Shown here: positions 43,386 to 50,428 of the stretch, in pieces
Numbering within the stretch: the stretch's first letter is position 1
Layout: every line of letters starts with the position of its first letter
Assembly: GCF_003003235.1 (NCBI RefSeq)
Contig: NZ_PVUE01000011.1
Coordinates: 62,001 to 126,000 of the forward strand
Length of the DNA: 64,000 bases
Reading direction: 5' to 3'
Source of the DNA: Antricoccus suffuscus
GTDB taxonomy: Bacteria > Actinomycetota > Actinomycetes > Mycobacteriales > Antricoccaceae
Notes under the pieces: generated by a model
Told to the model about the DNA's origin: nothing
The model's input: only the letters and a program-made list of their open reading frames with translations
Databases searched by the model: none
Translations under genes and position numbers: made by a program

Positions 43386-44132
43386 CTATCGTGCGGACGA
43401 TCGGTCCACGTTGGTTACTTCGCTTGCGTCATCAGAGATCGCGTCGCCGGGCTTGCCCCGCACGGAGGCGGTACGGCGTAGCCCGCGCGAGATCGTCAGC
43501 CGGGCGATCCCGGCGATCAATAGGTCGAGCACGATGGCCAGCAGCGCGACGAGTAGGGCGCCACCGGCCATTTTGCCGAAGTCCTGTTGCGGCGCGCCGT
43601 CAAGGATGTAGCGACCGAGACCGCCGAGGCCGACGTACGCCGCCACGGTGGCCGTCGAGACCAGCTGCAACACGCCGCTGCGTAGCCCGCCGAACATGAC
43701 CGGCAACGCCATCGGCAACTTCGTCTTGAACAGCGCCTCGCGCGGCGTCATGCCCACACCGATCGCCGCGTCGACGACGAGCTTGTCGACGTTTTGGATA
43801 CCGGCGTACGTCGAGGTGAGGATGGGCGGAATCGCCAGCAGGGCCAGCACCAGCACCACTGGCCAGAGGCTACGCGAGATGAGTAGTACGACGAGCGTCA
43901 ACAGACCGATCGTCGGCAGTGCGCGACTGGCGTTGCCGATGTTGATCGCGAGAAATGCGAATCTGCCGGTGTGCCCGATGTACATGCCAACCGGAACCGC
44001 GACGATCATCGCGACAAGCAGCGACAGGAAGGTGTAGCCCAGATGTTCCAGGATCCGGGTGGGGATGCCGCCGGCGCCCGTCCAGTTGCTCCCCGCGGAC
44101 AAGAAGTTCCAGGTGAGCTGGAAGATGCTCAT
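43386..44132 (-). CDS. Osmoprotectant ABC transporter permease (OpuCD type)
   Basis: A 248-residue membrane permease with five to six helices. The binding-protein-dependent loop is VGMTPREALFKTKLPMALPVMFGGLRSGVLQLVSTATVAAYVGLGGLG, described over its length, with the EAA-type signature. ASRALPTIGLLTLVVLLI is the family's conserved helix. The C-terminal 30 residues are polar and acidic. ATG at 44132 overlaps the stop of the upstream permease by 4 bases (ATGA), so translation is coupled. Together with that permease it forms the heterodimeric channel. Confidence 0.92.
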   Translation of the reverse strand: MSIFQLTWNFLSAGSNWTGAGGIPTRILEHLGYTFLSLLVAMIVAVPVGMYIGHTGRFAFLAINIGNASRALPTIGLLTLVVLLISRSLWPVVLVLALLAIPPILTSTYAGIQNVDKLVVDAAIGVGMTPREALFKTKLPMALPVMFGGLRSGVLQLVSTATVAAYVGLGGLGRYILDGAPQQDFGKMAGGALLVALLAIVLDLLIAGIARLTISRGLRRTASVRGKPGDAISDDASEVTNVDRSSAR

Positions 44133-44812
44133 GTCGTCACCGTCGCAGTCTCACCGACGCGGTTCCATCGGGTGAGGTAGCGCTGGACGGCGACAATGAG
44201 GAAGTCGGCGACCAGTGCGAGGAGAACCGACAAAATGATGCTGATGATGATGGGCTGCACAAAGTCCCGGGTGAAGCCGTCGGTCATCAGCTCACCGAGC
44301 CCGCCCACGCCGATCAGCGCGCCGACGTTGACCAGGCTGATGTTGGAGACCGTCGCGACGCGTAGACCGGCCGCGATGACTGGTACGGCGATCGGCAACT
44401 CGACTTTGATAAACCGGGAGAACGCCGTGAAACCCATCGCGGTGGCCGCTTGGACGGTCTCGGTGCTCACCGAGTCCAGGCCGTCGGCAACCGTACGGAC
44501 CAGCAGTGCCGTTGTGTAGATCGTCAGCGCGATAACGATGTTGATCGGGTCGAGGATCTGTGTGCCGAGGATCGTTGGTAGCGCGACGAAAAGCGCCAAC
44601 GATGGAATCGTGTAAAGGATGCCGGCCGTACCCATCATCGGCGGGTATAGCCACCGGTAATGCTGCGCGAGATAACCGAGCGGCAGGGCGATGATCAGTC
44701 CGAGTACGACCGGCAGCAGTGAGAGCCAGACGTGCTCACCAAGCGCCGAGAGAATTCTCTCGGTGTTGCCAGAGAGGTAGGTGCCGAACAGCTCCCAGAA
44801 TCCAGGTCGCAT
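44129..44812 (-). CDS. Osmoprotectant ABC transporter permease (OpuCB type)
   Basis: A 227-residue permease, the second of the pair. It has YLAQHYRWLYPPMMGTAGILYTIPSLALFVALPTIL, then IALTIYTTALLVRTVADGLDSV and the EAA loop TAMGFTAFSRFIKVELPIAVPVIAAGLRVATVSNISLVNVGALIGVGGLGEL (read across about 50 residues). The ATG at 44812 lies 5 bases past the ATPase stop. No other function is likely in this setting. Confidence 0.92.
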   Translation of the reverse strand: MRPGFWELFGTYLSGNTERILSALGEHVWLSLLPVVLGLIIALPLGYLAQHYRWLYPPMMGTAGILYTIPSLALFVALPTILGTQILDPINIVIALTIYTTALLVRTVADGLDSVSTETVQAATAMGFTAFSRFIKVELPIAVPVIAAGLRVATVSNISLVNVGALIGVGGLGELMTDGFTRDFVQPIIISIILSVLLALVADFLIVAVQRYLTRWNRVGETATVTT

Positions 44813-44817
44813 CAGGG

Positions 44818-45909
44818 CTAGACCGTCACGCCCACGGTGGCACTGGAACCGTTGCTGCGCACCGACTCGACGATGTCACCGGCCGCGACAGTGCCAAGCA
44901 AGACGCCCTCATCGTCGACCGATATGGCCGATCCTGAGGGCGCGAGTATGGCGATGTCGAGCGCGCGGCGTACTGAGTCGTCGGGGGAGAACACCCCTTC
45001 GGCGAGTGGCTGCGACTCGTCTGTGGTCGTCGCTTCCGGTGGAAGCCAACCGAGAGGTCGACGCTTGTCGTCGACCATCAGAGTCCACGCAGAGGTGGAC
45101 TTTTCAAGCGCGTCACCACGCAGGATGACGGGCGGCTTGGCGAGAGTGAGACCGTTGGCCGCCACGAACGACAGCCCGCGGAACCCGCGATCCTTACCCA
45201 CGAATGATGACACGAATTCGTTCGCGGGGTTTTCCAACAGTTCTTTAGGACTCGCTGCTTGCTCAAGCACACCGCCGACGTTGAGCACGCAGATCAGCTC
45301 GCCGATCGTGATGGCCTCGTCGATGTCGTGGGTGACGAACACAATTGTTTTGTCGAGCTGGGATTGCAGGCGCAGCAGCTCTTCTTGCAGGTTGTGCCGA
45401 ACGACGGGATCGACAGCGCTAAACGGCTCGTCCATGAGCAGGATCGGCGGATCGGCGGCGAGCGCGCGCGCGACGCCAACGCGCTGCTGCTGGCCTCCAG
45501 AGAGCTGCGTGGGGTAGCGCCGTGCCATTGCCGGGTCGAGGCCCACCACCTCGAGCAAGTCCAGCGCGGTTCGGCGTGACTTCGCCTTTGACTCTCCGTT
45601 GAGCATCGGCACGGTTGCGATGTTGTCGACGATCGTGCGATGCGGGAATAGCCCGGCGTTTTGGATGACATATCCGATCCCGCGGCGCAACTTGGCCGGG
45701 TTGGTGCCGGCCACATCGGCGCCGTCGATCAGAACCCGTCCCGAAGTAGGGTCGATCATCCGGTTGATCATGCGGAGCGACGTGGTCTTGCCGCAGCCGG
45801 ATGGCCCCACTAACACGGTGATTTTGCCGGGCGGGATTTCTAGGTCGAGACCACTGACCGCGGACGTGCCATCGGGATATTCCTTGGTGACCGATTCAAA
45901 GGTGATCAT
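44818..45909 (-). CDS. Osmoprotectant ABC transporter ATP-binding protein with C-terminal CBS-like domain
   Basis: A 363-residue ATPase of the OpuA/OpuC group. Walker A is GPSGCGKTT, then IGYVIQNAGLFPHRTI (a family hallmark), signature LSGGQQQRVG, Walker B ILLMDEPFSAVD and switch His in VFVTHDIDEA. The C-terminal part (about 255-363) ends in a CBS-like segment (SVRRALDIAILAPSGSAISVDDEGVLLGTVAAGDIVESV in outline), a domain that in OpuA senses ionic strength. First gene of the operon; ATG at 45909 has CAGG upstream. Uptake of compatible solutes under osmotic stress is the expected role. Confidence 0.93.
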   Translation of the reverse strand: MITFESVTKEYPDGTSAVSGLDLEIPPGKITVLVGPSGCGKTTSLRMINRMIDPTSGRVLIDGADVAGTNPAKLRRGIGYVIQNAGLFPHRTIVDNIATVPMLNGESKAKSRRTALDLLEVVGLDPAMARRYPTQLSGGQQQRVGVARALAADPPILLMDEPFSAVDPVVRHNLQEELLRLQSQLDKTIVFVTHDIDEAITIGELICVLNVGGVLEQAASPKELLENPANEFVSSFVGKDRGFRGLSFVAANGLTLAKPPVILRGDALEKSTSAWTLMVDDKRRPLGWLPPEATTTDESQPLAEGVFSPDDSVRRALDIAILAPSGSAISVDDEGVLLGTVAAGDIVESVRSNGSSATVGVTV

Positions 45910-46023
45910 AGTGACCTGCCTGCAGTCGAGGTTGAGGTTGATGGTCGCGGCGGACGCTGACCTTGTACGGCGTGCATCGAGCGACCAGTCGCGTGAAGGC
46001 TCTCGCCTCTATTGAGCATGAAA

Positions 46024-46053
46024 GGCGGGGGTGCCAGTATAGGCACCCCCGCC
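46024..46053 (-). terminator. Perfect 12-bp hairpin terminator behind the small antitoxin-like gene
   Basis: GGCGGGGGTGCC (46024-46035), a 6-base loop, and GGCACCCCCGCC (46042-46053) pair perfectly. On the minus strand it is followed by TTTCAT, a weak U-run. It lies 45 bases beyond the 46098 stop, and upstream of the osmoprotectant operon, so it isolates that operon from the upstream gene. Confidence 0.75.
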
Positions 46054-46097
46054 GTCACGACGACATGAGTCAAGGTGTTGAGATGCGCGGGGCCGAC

Positions 46098-46361
46098 TTA
46101 GGCCTCGTCTTTAGGCGCCTGGGCCGGCGGCGCCGCGTCGGTGGCCGTCCCTTGAGTGCCAGCCGAACCGTCGCGATCGACGGTCCCCTCGAGCTTGTCG
46201 CTCACCGAGTCGATCTTGTCGGAGTATTTACCTCCGGTCGCCTTGTCCGCTGCTGCCGAGGCCTTGTCGATGCCCTGGGCGACGGTGTCGCCGACCTTGC
46301 CGTCGATGCCATGGTCCTTGATCTCGTTGAGCTTGTCTTTGGCTTTGTCTAGGAATCCCAC
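46098..46361 (-). CDS. Rv0909/MT0933-like antitoxin-family small protein
   Basis: An 87-residue protein. MGFLDKAKDKLNEIKDHGIDGKVGD and DKATGGKYSDKIDSVSDKLEG match the MT0933 antitoxin family pattern, in which Mycobacterium Rv0909 pairs with a START-like toxin Rv0910. The GTG start at 46361 has CGGAG 7 bases upstream. The C-terminal 25 residues are low-complexity (Ala/Gln/Pro). No Rv0910-like partner lies on either side: the left neighbour is the ABC operon and the right neighbour is a divergent small frame. Many genomes carry such solo copies, possibly as stress proteins. The antitoxin function here is therefore unproven. Confidence 0.75.
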   Translation of the reverse strand: MGFLDKAKDKLNEIKDHGIDGKVGDTVAQGIDKASAAADKATGGKYSDKIDSVSDKLEGTVDRDGSAGTQGTATDAAPPAQAPKDEA

Positions 46362-46453
46362 GGTGTTCTCCGTTAGACCTTGTTGGGCATCGGCGATGCC
46401 ACGCGAGTATGTCGTTTTCCACCCTAGCGCGCCTCGTGTGGTGCCGAACGTGG

Positions 46454-46487
46454 TTCCTAGGAAATTCCCAAATGGCAGGTACCTGCC
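46454..46487. promoter_or_regulatory. Two perfect palindromes upstream of the 46508 small gene
   Basis: TTCCTAGGAA (46454-46463) and GGCAGGTACCTGCC (46474-46487) are each perfect palindromes in the spacer between the divergent small genes. The second ends 20 bases before the GTG at 46508. They could be operators; no regulator gene is adjacent. Similar GTGCCGAACG/TGCCGAACGCGGCAC sequences flank them. Confidence 0.35.
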
Positions 46488-46507
46488 GAACGCGGCACAC
46501 TGGTGAC

Positions 46508-46702
46508 GTGATTATCGATGGCGGTAGCGAGTCGGACGGCGCTGACGCCGAAGCCACGGGAGAGGCATCTGCTGGCACAGCCGGCGAATCTGGCGAGGAG
46601 CGGCCGCTCGTCATACGTCACCGGGACCCATCCCAACTGAGCTCAGAGGAACGGGCACTACTGGATCGTTACTCCCGAGATCGCCCGCCGCATTGGGGTT
46701 AG
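46508..46702 (+). CDS. Small hypothetical acidic protein (64 aa)
   Basis: The GTG at 46508 opens a 64-codon frame: an acidic, low-complexity first half (GGSESDGADAEATGEASAG) and a more ordered end (IRHRDPSQLSSEERALLDRYSRDRPPHWG, read in outline). The end looks like a conserved actinobacterial short motif, but I cannot name it. The longer in-frame start at 46409 has no ribosome site and an unlikely N-terminus. A CACACT sits 7 bases before the GTG, a weak -10-like box. The gene is divergent from the Rv0909-like gene and ends near the mscL terminator. Confidence 0.5.
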   Translation: MIIDGGSESDGADAEATGEASAGTAGESGEERPLVIRHRDPSQLSSEERALLDRYSRDRPPHWG

Positions 46703-46775
46703 GCGCCATGCTTACGTCGCGCGGGCTTCCCCGAGGGTCCCACAAACACGGCAGAACGCCGGTCGCGCCAAAACG

Positions 46776-46812
46776 AAATGAGGGGTACGCCGTGTCGGCG
46801 TACCCCTCATTT
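46776..46812 (-). terminator. Perfect 16-bp hairpin terminator of mscL
   Basis: AAATGAGGGGTACGCC (46776-46791) and GGCGTACCCCTCATTT (46797-46812) pair perfectly around a 5-base loop. It lies 18 bases beyond the mscL stop on the minus strand. The A/T ends give a run of U in either orientation, so it could also stop rightward transcripts from the 46508 gene. Confidence 0.85.
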
Positions 46813-46829
46813 GTCGAGCGTCGGTGCTG

Positions 46830-47207
46830 CTACGGGCGCGGCGCGCGCAGCGAGTCGCGAATCTCGGTGAGAAGCTCGATGTCGGTCGGTTCGGCTGGAC
46901 CCTCCTCGATGCCTGCCTTACGACGATCCTGGATCTTCTTCATCGGCAGCACGATGACGAAGTAGACGACGGCCGCGACGAGCAGGAACGTGATGATCGC
47001 GGTGATGAATGCGCCATAGGTGAAGTGCTGACCGTTAACGACGAATTCGCCGCCGACCTTGCCGCCGCCACCGATAAGGCCGATTAGTGGATTGATGAAC
47101 GAGTCGGTAAATGATGTGACAAGCGCGGTGAACGCGGTGCCGATGACGACCGCAACAGCGAGGTCAACAACATTGCCCCGCATGATGAAGTCTTTGAAGC
47201 CCTTCAT
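46830..47207 (-). CDS. mscL: Large-conductance mechanosensitive channel MscL
   Basis: A 125-residue channel protein that opens under membrane tension to release solutes during osmotic downshock. It has the amphipathic N-terminal helix MKGFKDFIMRGNVVDLAVAVVIGTAF, TM1 with the pore constriction (VVDLAVAVVIG), TM2 (AFITAIITFLLVAAVVYFVIVLPM) and a cytoplasmic helix at the C-terminus. ATG at 47207 has AGGGAG upstream; the 20-residue extension in the open frame is rejected. A perfect hairpin terminator follows. The gene lies in a conserved actinobacterial neighbourhood with the SAF and FmdB genes. Confidence 0.96.
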   Translation of the reverse strand: MKGFKDFIMRGNVVDLAVAVVIGTAFTALVTSFTDSFINPLIGLIGGGGKVGGEFVVNGQHFTYGAFITAIITFLLVAAVVYFVIVLPMKKIQDRRKAGIEEGPAEPTDIELLTEIRDSLRAPRP

Positions 47208-47242
47208 GGCTACACTCCCTGATTCTTCGGCAGCAATTGCTG

Positions 47243-48025
47243 TCATTGATTGACTACGTCGGCGCAAACGGTAGCAAACATCAGGCTCAATGACGTTGAA
47301 CTCGCGACATTATTTGTCGAGCCGGACGGCACGCCGAGCACGACATATCTCATATTCTGAGAAGCCGAATTGCCGCTGCCGCCGGTCGCGGTCGTGGTAT
47401 TCGACGCCGACGGGTCATCGAGAATCGCGGCCAGATAGAGGCCGCTCGCGACTAGGTCCAGTGGCGCGCCAGGCTCGCCCGCATAGAGATCGAGGCACAT
47501 CCCGATAGTCATCGTCGAAATGACATTGGGGTCCGTAATGTGCACGACGACCGGCACCAGGCCGAGTGGCAGTCCATGCGCCGGGCCGCCGCTGAGCGCG
47601 AGCTCGGCGATCCGCGCGTCGGTGATGACCTCACCCGACCGAACCGCGCCCAACGTATGCGCGCCGATCAGGTCACCGGCCGATACGTCGGCGCCCGTCG
47701 GGGCGAGGGCCGCCGGCATCTTCTTTTGAGTGAGCATGTCCGGCTCGATAGAAGCCCCCGCCTCAAGATCGCGGGCGGCCACGACGACGGCGACCTCCGT
47801 CGTGGCCGCGCCCGCAGCATCGCGCGCGGTCGCCGGCCGGATGAACAACAGGGTGGCGGTGATCAGCAGCGCGACGGCAGCAAATCGCCTCAGCAGGAGC
47901 GCGGGCGCCGTACCGCGGGGACGCCGACCGCGAATGTGCCGCGATCGGCGCCTGCCGGACCGCGACATTCGTGCGAAACCCATGACAGGCCGTCGCGACC
48001 GTCCGGATGCATGCGGCTGGGACAC
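47243..48025 (-). CDS. SAF-domain membrane-anchored protein (CpaB/RcpC-like)
   Basis: A 260-residue protein. A basic N-terminus (SRSGRRRSRHIRGRRPRG) leads to one TM helix (FAAVALLITATLLFI), then a SAF domain (about 80-150: VAVVVAARDLEAGASIEPDMLTQKKMPAA and VRSGEVITDARI). The C-terminal part is Gly/Ser/Asn-rich and ends in a beta-rich region. SAF domains occur in FlgA/CpaB (pilus assembly) and antifreeze proteins; no pilus gene is nearby. The GTG at 48025 has GAGGAGA 6-7 bases upstream. It sits between mscL and the zinc-ribbon gene on the same strand, a setting shared by other actinobacteria as far as I recall. Confidence 0.85.
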   Translation of the reverse strand: MSQPHASGRSRRPVMGFARMSRSGRRRSRHIRGRRPRGTAPALLLRRFAAVALLITATLLFIRPATARDAAGAATTEVAVVVAARDLEAGASIEPDMLTQKKMPAALAPTGADVSAGDLIGAHTLGAVRSGEVITDARIAELALSGGPAHGLPLGLVPVVVHITDPNVISTMTIGMCLDLYAGEPGAPLDLVASGLYLAAILDDPSASNTTTATGGSGNSASQNMRYVVLGVPSGSTNNVASSTSLSLMFATVCADVVNQ

Positions 48026-48162
48026 GAGCACTCTCCTCGCCTAGAGCGTGCCGTGCGGCAACGCTTGGAACTCGGACGAGACGAGTGTGGGTTAGGTGGG
48101 CGCGGTGGCGAGGCGTAGCGGGCGTGGATTGTGGAAACCCGCCGTGCTGTGGATAACCAGAG

Positions 48163-48513
48163 CTACGCGGGTGCGGCAGCCTTCGCCGGCTCGGTCTTCT
48201 TGGCCGATGCGGTGGAGTCGCTCTTTTTGGTGGAGTCGCCCTTCGACGCGCTGCTTGAGGATTCCTTCGAGTCGGATGAGCCGCTGTCGCTGGATTCTTT
48301 GGTGCTGCTTGGCAGTGTGGCCTTGCCGTTTGAGTCGCTCCGCGAGTCGGTGCGATAGAAGCCGGAACCCTTGAACACGACGCCGACGGAGTTGAACACC
48401 TTGCGCAGGTTGCCGTGACACTGCGGGCATTCAGTCAGTGTTGCGTCGCTAAACGCTTGCACAGTCTCGAAGGCGTTATCGCAGTCCTTACAAGCGTATT
48501 GGTACGTCGGCAT
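48163..48513 (-). CDS. FmdB-type zinc ribbon protein with disordered Ser-rich tail (Ruc-like)
   Basis: A 116-residue protein. The zinc ribbon has MPTYQYACKDCDNAFETVQ and ECPQCHG (two CxxC pairs, four Cys). The GSGFYRTDSR segment follows, then about 55 residues of Ser/Lys/Asp-rich low complexity (SSTKESSDSGSSDSKESSSS). This architecture and the neighbourhood (next to the folate cyclo-ligase, opposite galU) match mycobacterial Rv0991c (Ruc), a redox-regulated chaperone with a disordered C-terminus. ATG at 48513 has GGAGG 7 bases upstream. That it is a chaperone here is inferred from that similarity. Confidence 0.87.
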   Translation of the reverse strand: MPTYQYACKDCDNAFETVQAFSDATLTECPQCHGNLRKVFNSVGVVFKGSGFYRTDSRSDSNGKATLPSSTKESSDSGSSDSKESSSSASKGDSTKKSDSTASAKKTEPAKAAAPA

Positions 48514-48645
48514 TGGTGTCCTCCACGGCAAAACTCGGTTTCGGCCGTCGCGCTTTTGCGGCGAACCGAGAAGTAACTCAAGCATTGTATTAGCACTCGT
48601 GATGTGAGACTGCTAATACCTGTCTAACGTCACTCCAAACGGCGT

Positions 48646-49233
48646 TCATTCCCGGCGTACGACGCGACGCAGATCACTCGGCGTGCACACCCAGCCGACT
48701 TCGATGTCGTGTGGTTCGGTCGGCACATCATCGAGCAGTTCGTCGTCGTACACGAGGCCGAGAGTGCGCGCGCGTGCTATACCGACCAGCGCCCGGTCGT
48801 AGAAGCCGCCGCCGCGACCCAACCGGGCGCCGGTTGGGCTCAATGCAAGTGCCGGAACAATCACGAGGTCGGCATCGTGCGGCGTGTAGTCCGTCGCTGC
48901 GGTCGCCGGTTGCAACAGCCCGAAGGGCCCGGCGACCAGGGATTCCGGCCCGTCGTACCAGCCCCAACTCAACGCCCCGTGCCGGCCGTGCACGATCGGT
49001 AGTAGGACACGAGCGCCGCGGGACCTCAGCAATGTCAGGTGTTCTACGAGCCCGGGCTCGTCGGTGACCGGTACGTACGCCGCGACCAGTAGCCCGGCAA
49101 AACGGGCGGTGATCCGCTTGGCGAGTAGCCGGTTGGCGGCGGCGCGCTCGACAGCCGGTCGACCCGCCCGATGGGCAAGCAATTGACGACGCAACGCACG
49201 TTTCGCTGCAGGGGCGCCGGATCCTGTTTCCAC
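48646..49233 (-). CDS. 5-formyltetrahydrofolate cyclo-ligase
   Basis: A 195-residue enzyme converting 5-formyl-THF to 5,10-methenyl-THF with ATP. AAKRALRRQLLAHRAGRP is the typical basic N-terminal helix. The strand AAYVPVTDEPGL and VLLPIVHGRHGALSWGWYDGPESL follow, then the signature ALALSPTGARLGRGGGFYDRAL and VPTEPHDIEVGWVCTP. GTG at 49233 is chosen because TATGGT lies exactly 6 bases upstream, giving a leaderless start. A TTG at 49260 with AGGA 4 bases upstream would add 9 residues and cannot be excluded. It is divergent from galU, as in mycobacteria. Confidence 0.92.
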   Translation of the reverse strand: METGSGAPAAKRALRRQLLAHRAGRPAVERAAANRLLAKRITARFAGLLVAAYVPVTDEPGLVEHLTLLRSRGARVLLPIVHGRHGALSWGWYDGPESLVAGPFGLLQPATAATDYTPHDADLVIVPALALSPTGARLGRGGGFYDRALVGIARARTLGLVYDDELLDDVPTEPHDIEVGWVCTPSDLRRVVRRE

Positions 49234-49397
49234 CCGCTGACCATACGTCTTACCAGACAATCATCCTGCGATAGTTGGCGCCCGCCCATAGTCAACGGGC
49301 GGGTCAAGCGCCTAGAGTGAACCCGTCGGGGGCGACGGAGTTTTGCGCGATCTTTGTTGGGGCACCCGAAATCGGTCAACTGGTTGGACGGAGTGTC

Positions 49398-50363
49398 ATG
49401 CGAGAGCTACCGCGTACGCGTAACCCGCGCTCGAATTCACACAAAGTGGTCATTCCGGCCGCCGGTTTAGGGACCCGCTTCCTGCCCGCGACCAAAGCGG
49501 TGCCCAAGGAGTTGCTGCCGATCGTCGACACGCCTGCTTTGCAGTACATCGTCGAAGAGGCCGTCGAGGCCGGTCTGGACGAGGTCCTGGTCATCGTCGG
49601 CCGCGGCAAGGAAGCAATCATCGACCACTTCGACCATGCGCCGGAACTCGAGGCGGCGCTCGAGGCCAAGGGCGATCAAGACCGGCTCGACTCGGTGCTC
49701 AAGCCGGCCGAACTCGCCGACCTGCACTTTGTGCGCCAGGGAGCGCCCCGCGGACTCGGCCATGCGGTGCTGTGCGCGGCGCCGTACGTCGGGGACCAAG
49801 TCTTCGCGGTCATGCTCGGCGACGACATCATCGACCCGCGCGACCCGCTGCTCGACCCGATGCTCGAGGTGCAAAAGGCTTATGGCGGTGCCGTGGTCGC
49901 GCTGATGGAGGTGCCGCGCTCGCAGATCTCTATGTACGGCTCCGTCGCGACCGGGATTCTCGACCCCGCGGCCCAGGTCACGCTCGGGCAGTCGGTCAGC
50001 GACGTCGTACGAATCACCGATCTGGTGGAGAAGCCTAATCCCGCCGAAGCGCCGAGCAACTTGGCGATCATTGGTCGATATGTGCTGCCGCCGGAAATCT
50101 TCGACGAGCTGCGCCAGACCGAGCCCGGACGCGGCGGGGAAGTGCAGCTGACCGATGCGATGCACCGGCTGGTCGATAAACACATTCCCGTGCACGGCGT
50201 GGTGTTCTCGGGCCGTCGCTACGACACCGGTGACCGCGGCGACTACCTGCGTGCCGTCGTACGCCTTGCGGCCGAGCGTAAGGACCTCGGGCCGAGTTTT
50301 GTCGAGTGGTTGGGCACATTCCTCAAGGAATTCCATGCCGAAAGCGACTCATCTCCGGCATAA
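49398..50363 (+). CDS. galU: UTP-glucose-1-phosphate uridylyltransferase
   Basis: A 321-residue nucleotidyltransferase making UDP-glucose from UTP and glucose-1-phosphate. The N-terminal VVIPAAGLGTRFLPATKAVPKELLPIVDTPALQY holds the nucleotide-binding loop and catalytic Arg/Lys. FVRQGAPRGLGHAVLCA, VMLGDDIIDPRDPLL, ITDLVEKPNPAEAPSNLAIIGRYVLPPEIFDEL and GEVQLTDAMHRL are further hallmarks. ATG at 49398 has GGAG 7 bases upstream and replaces a longer frame. It heads a galU-moeA-rimJ-sepX order also known in mycobacteria. Confidence 0.96.
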   Translation: MRELPRTRNPRSNSHKVVIPAAGLGTRFLPATKAVPKELLPIVDTPALQYIVEEAVEAGLDEVLVIVGRGKEAIIDHFDHAPELEAALEAKGDQDRLDSVLKPAELADLHFVRQGAPRGLGHAVLCAAPYVGDQVFAVMLGDDIIDPRDPLLDPMLEVQKAYGGAVVALMEVPRSQISMYGSVATGILDPAAQVTLGQSVSDVVRITDLVEKPNPAEAPSNLAIIGRYVLPPEIFDELRQTEPGRGGEVQLTDAMHRLVDKHIPVHGVVFSGRRYDTGDRGDYLRAVVRLAAERKDLGPSFVEWLGTFLKEFHAESDSSPA

Positions 50364-50428
50364 ACACGGCCCGGTGAAGCATGATGAGCGGAGAACCTTG
50401 CCCGTAACATCCCCGGAGGCTCCACCAA

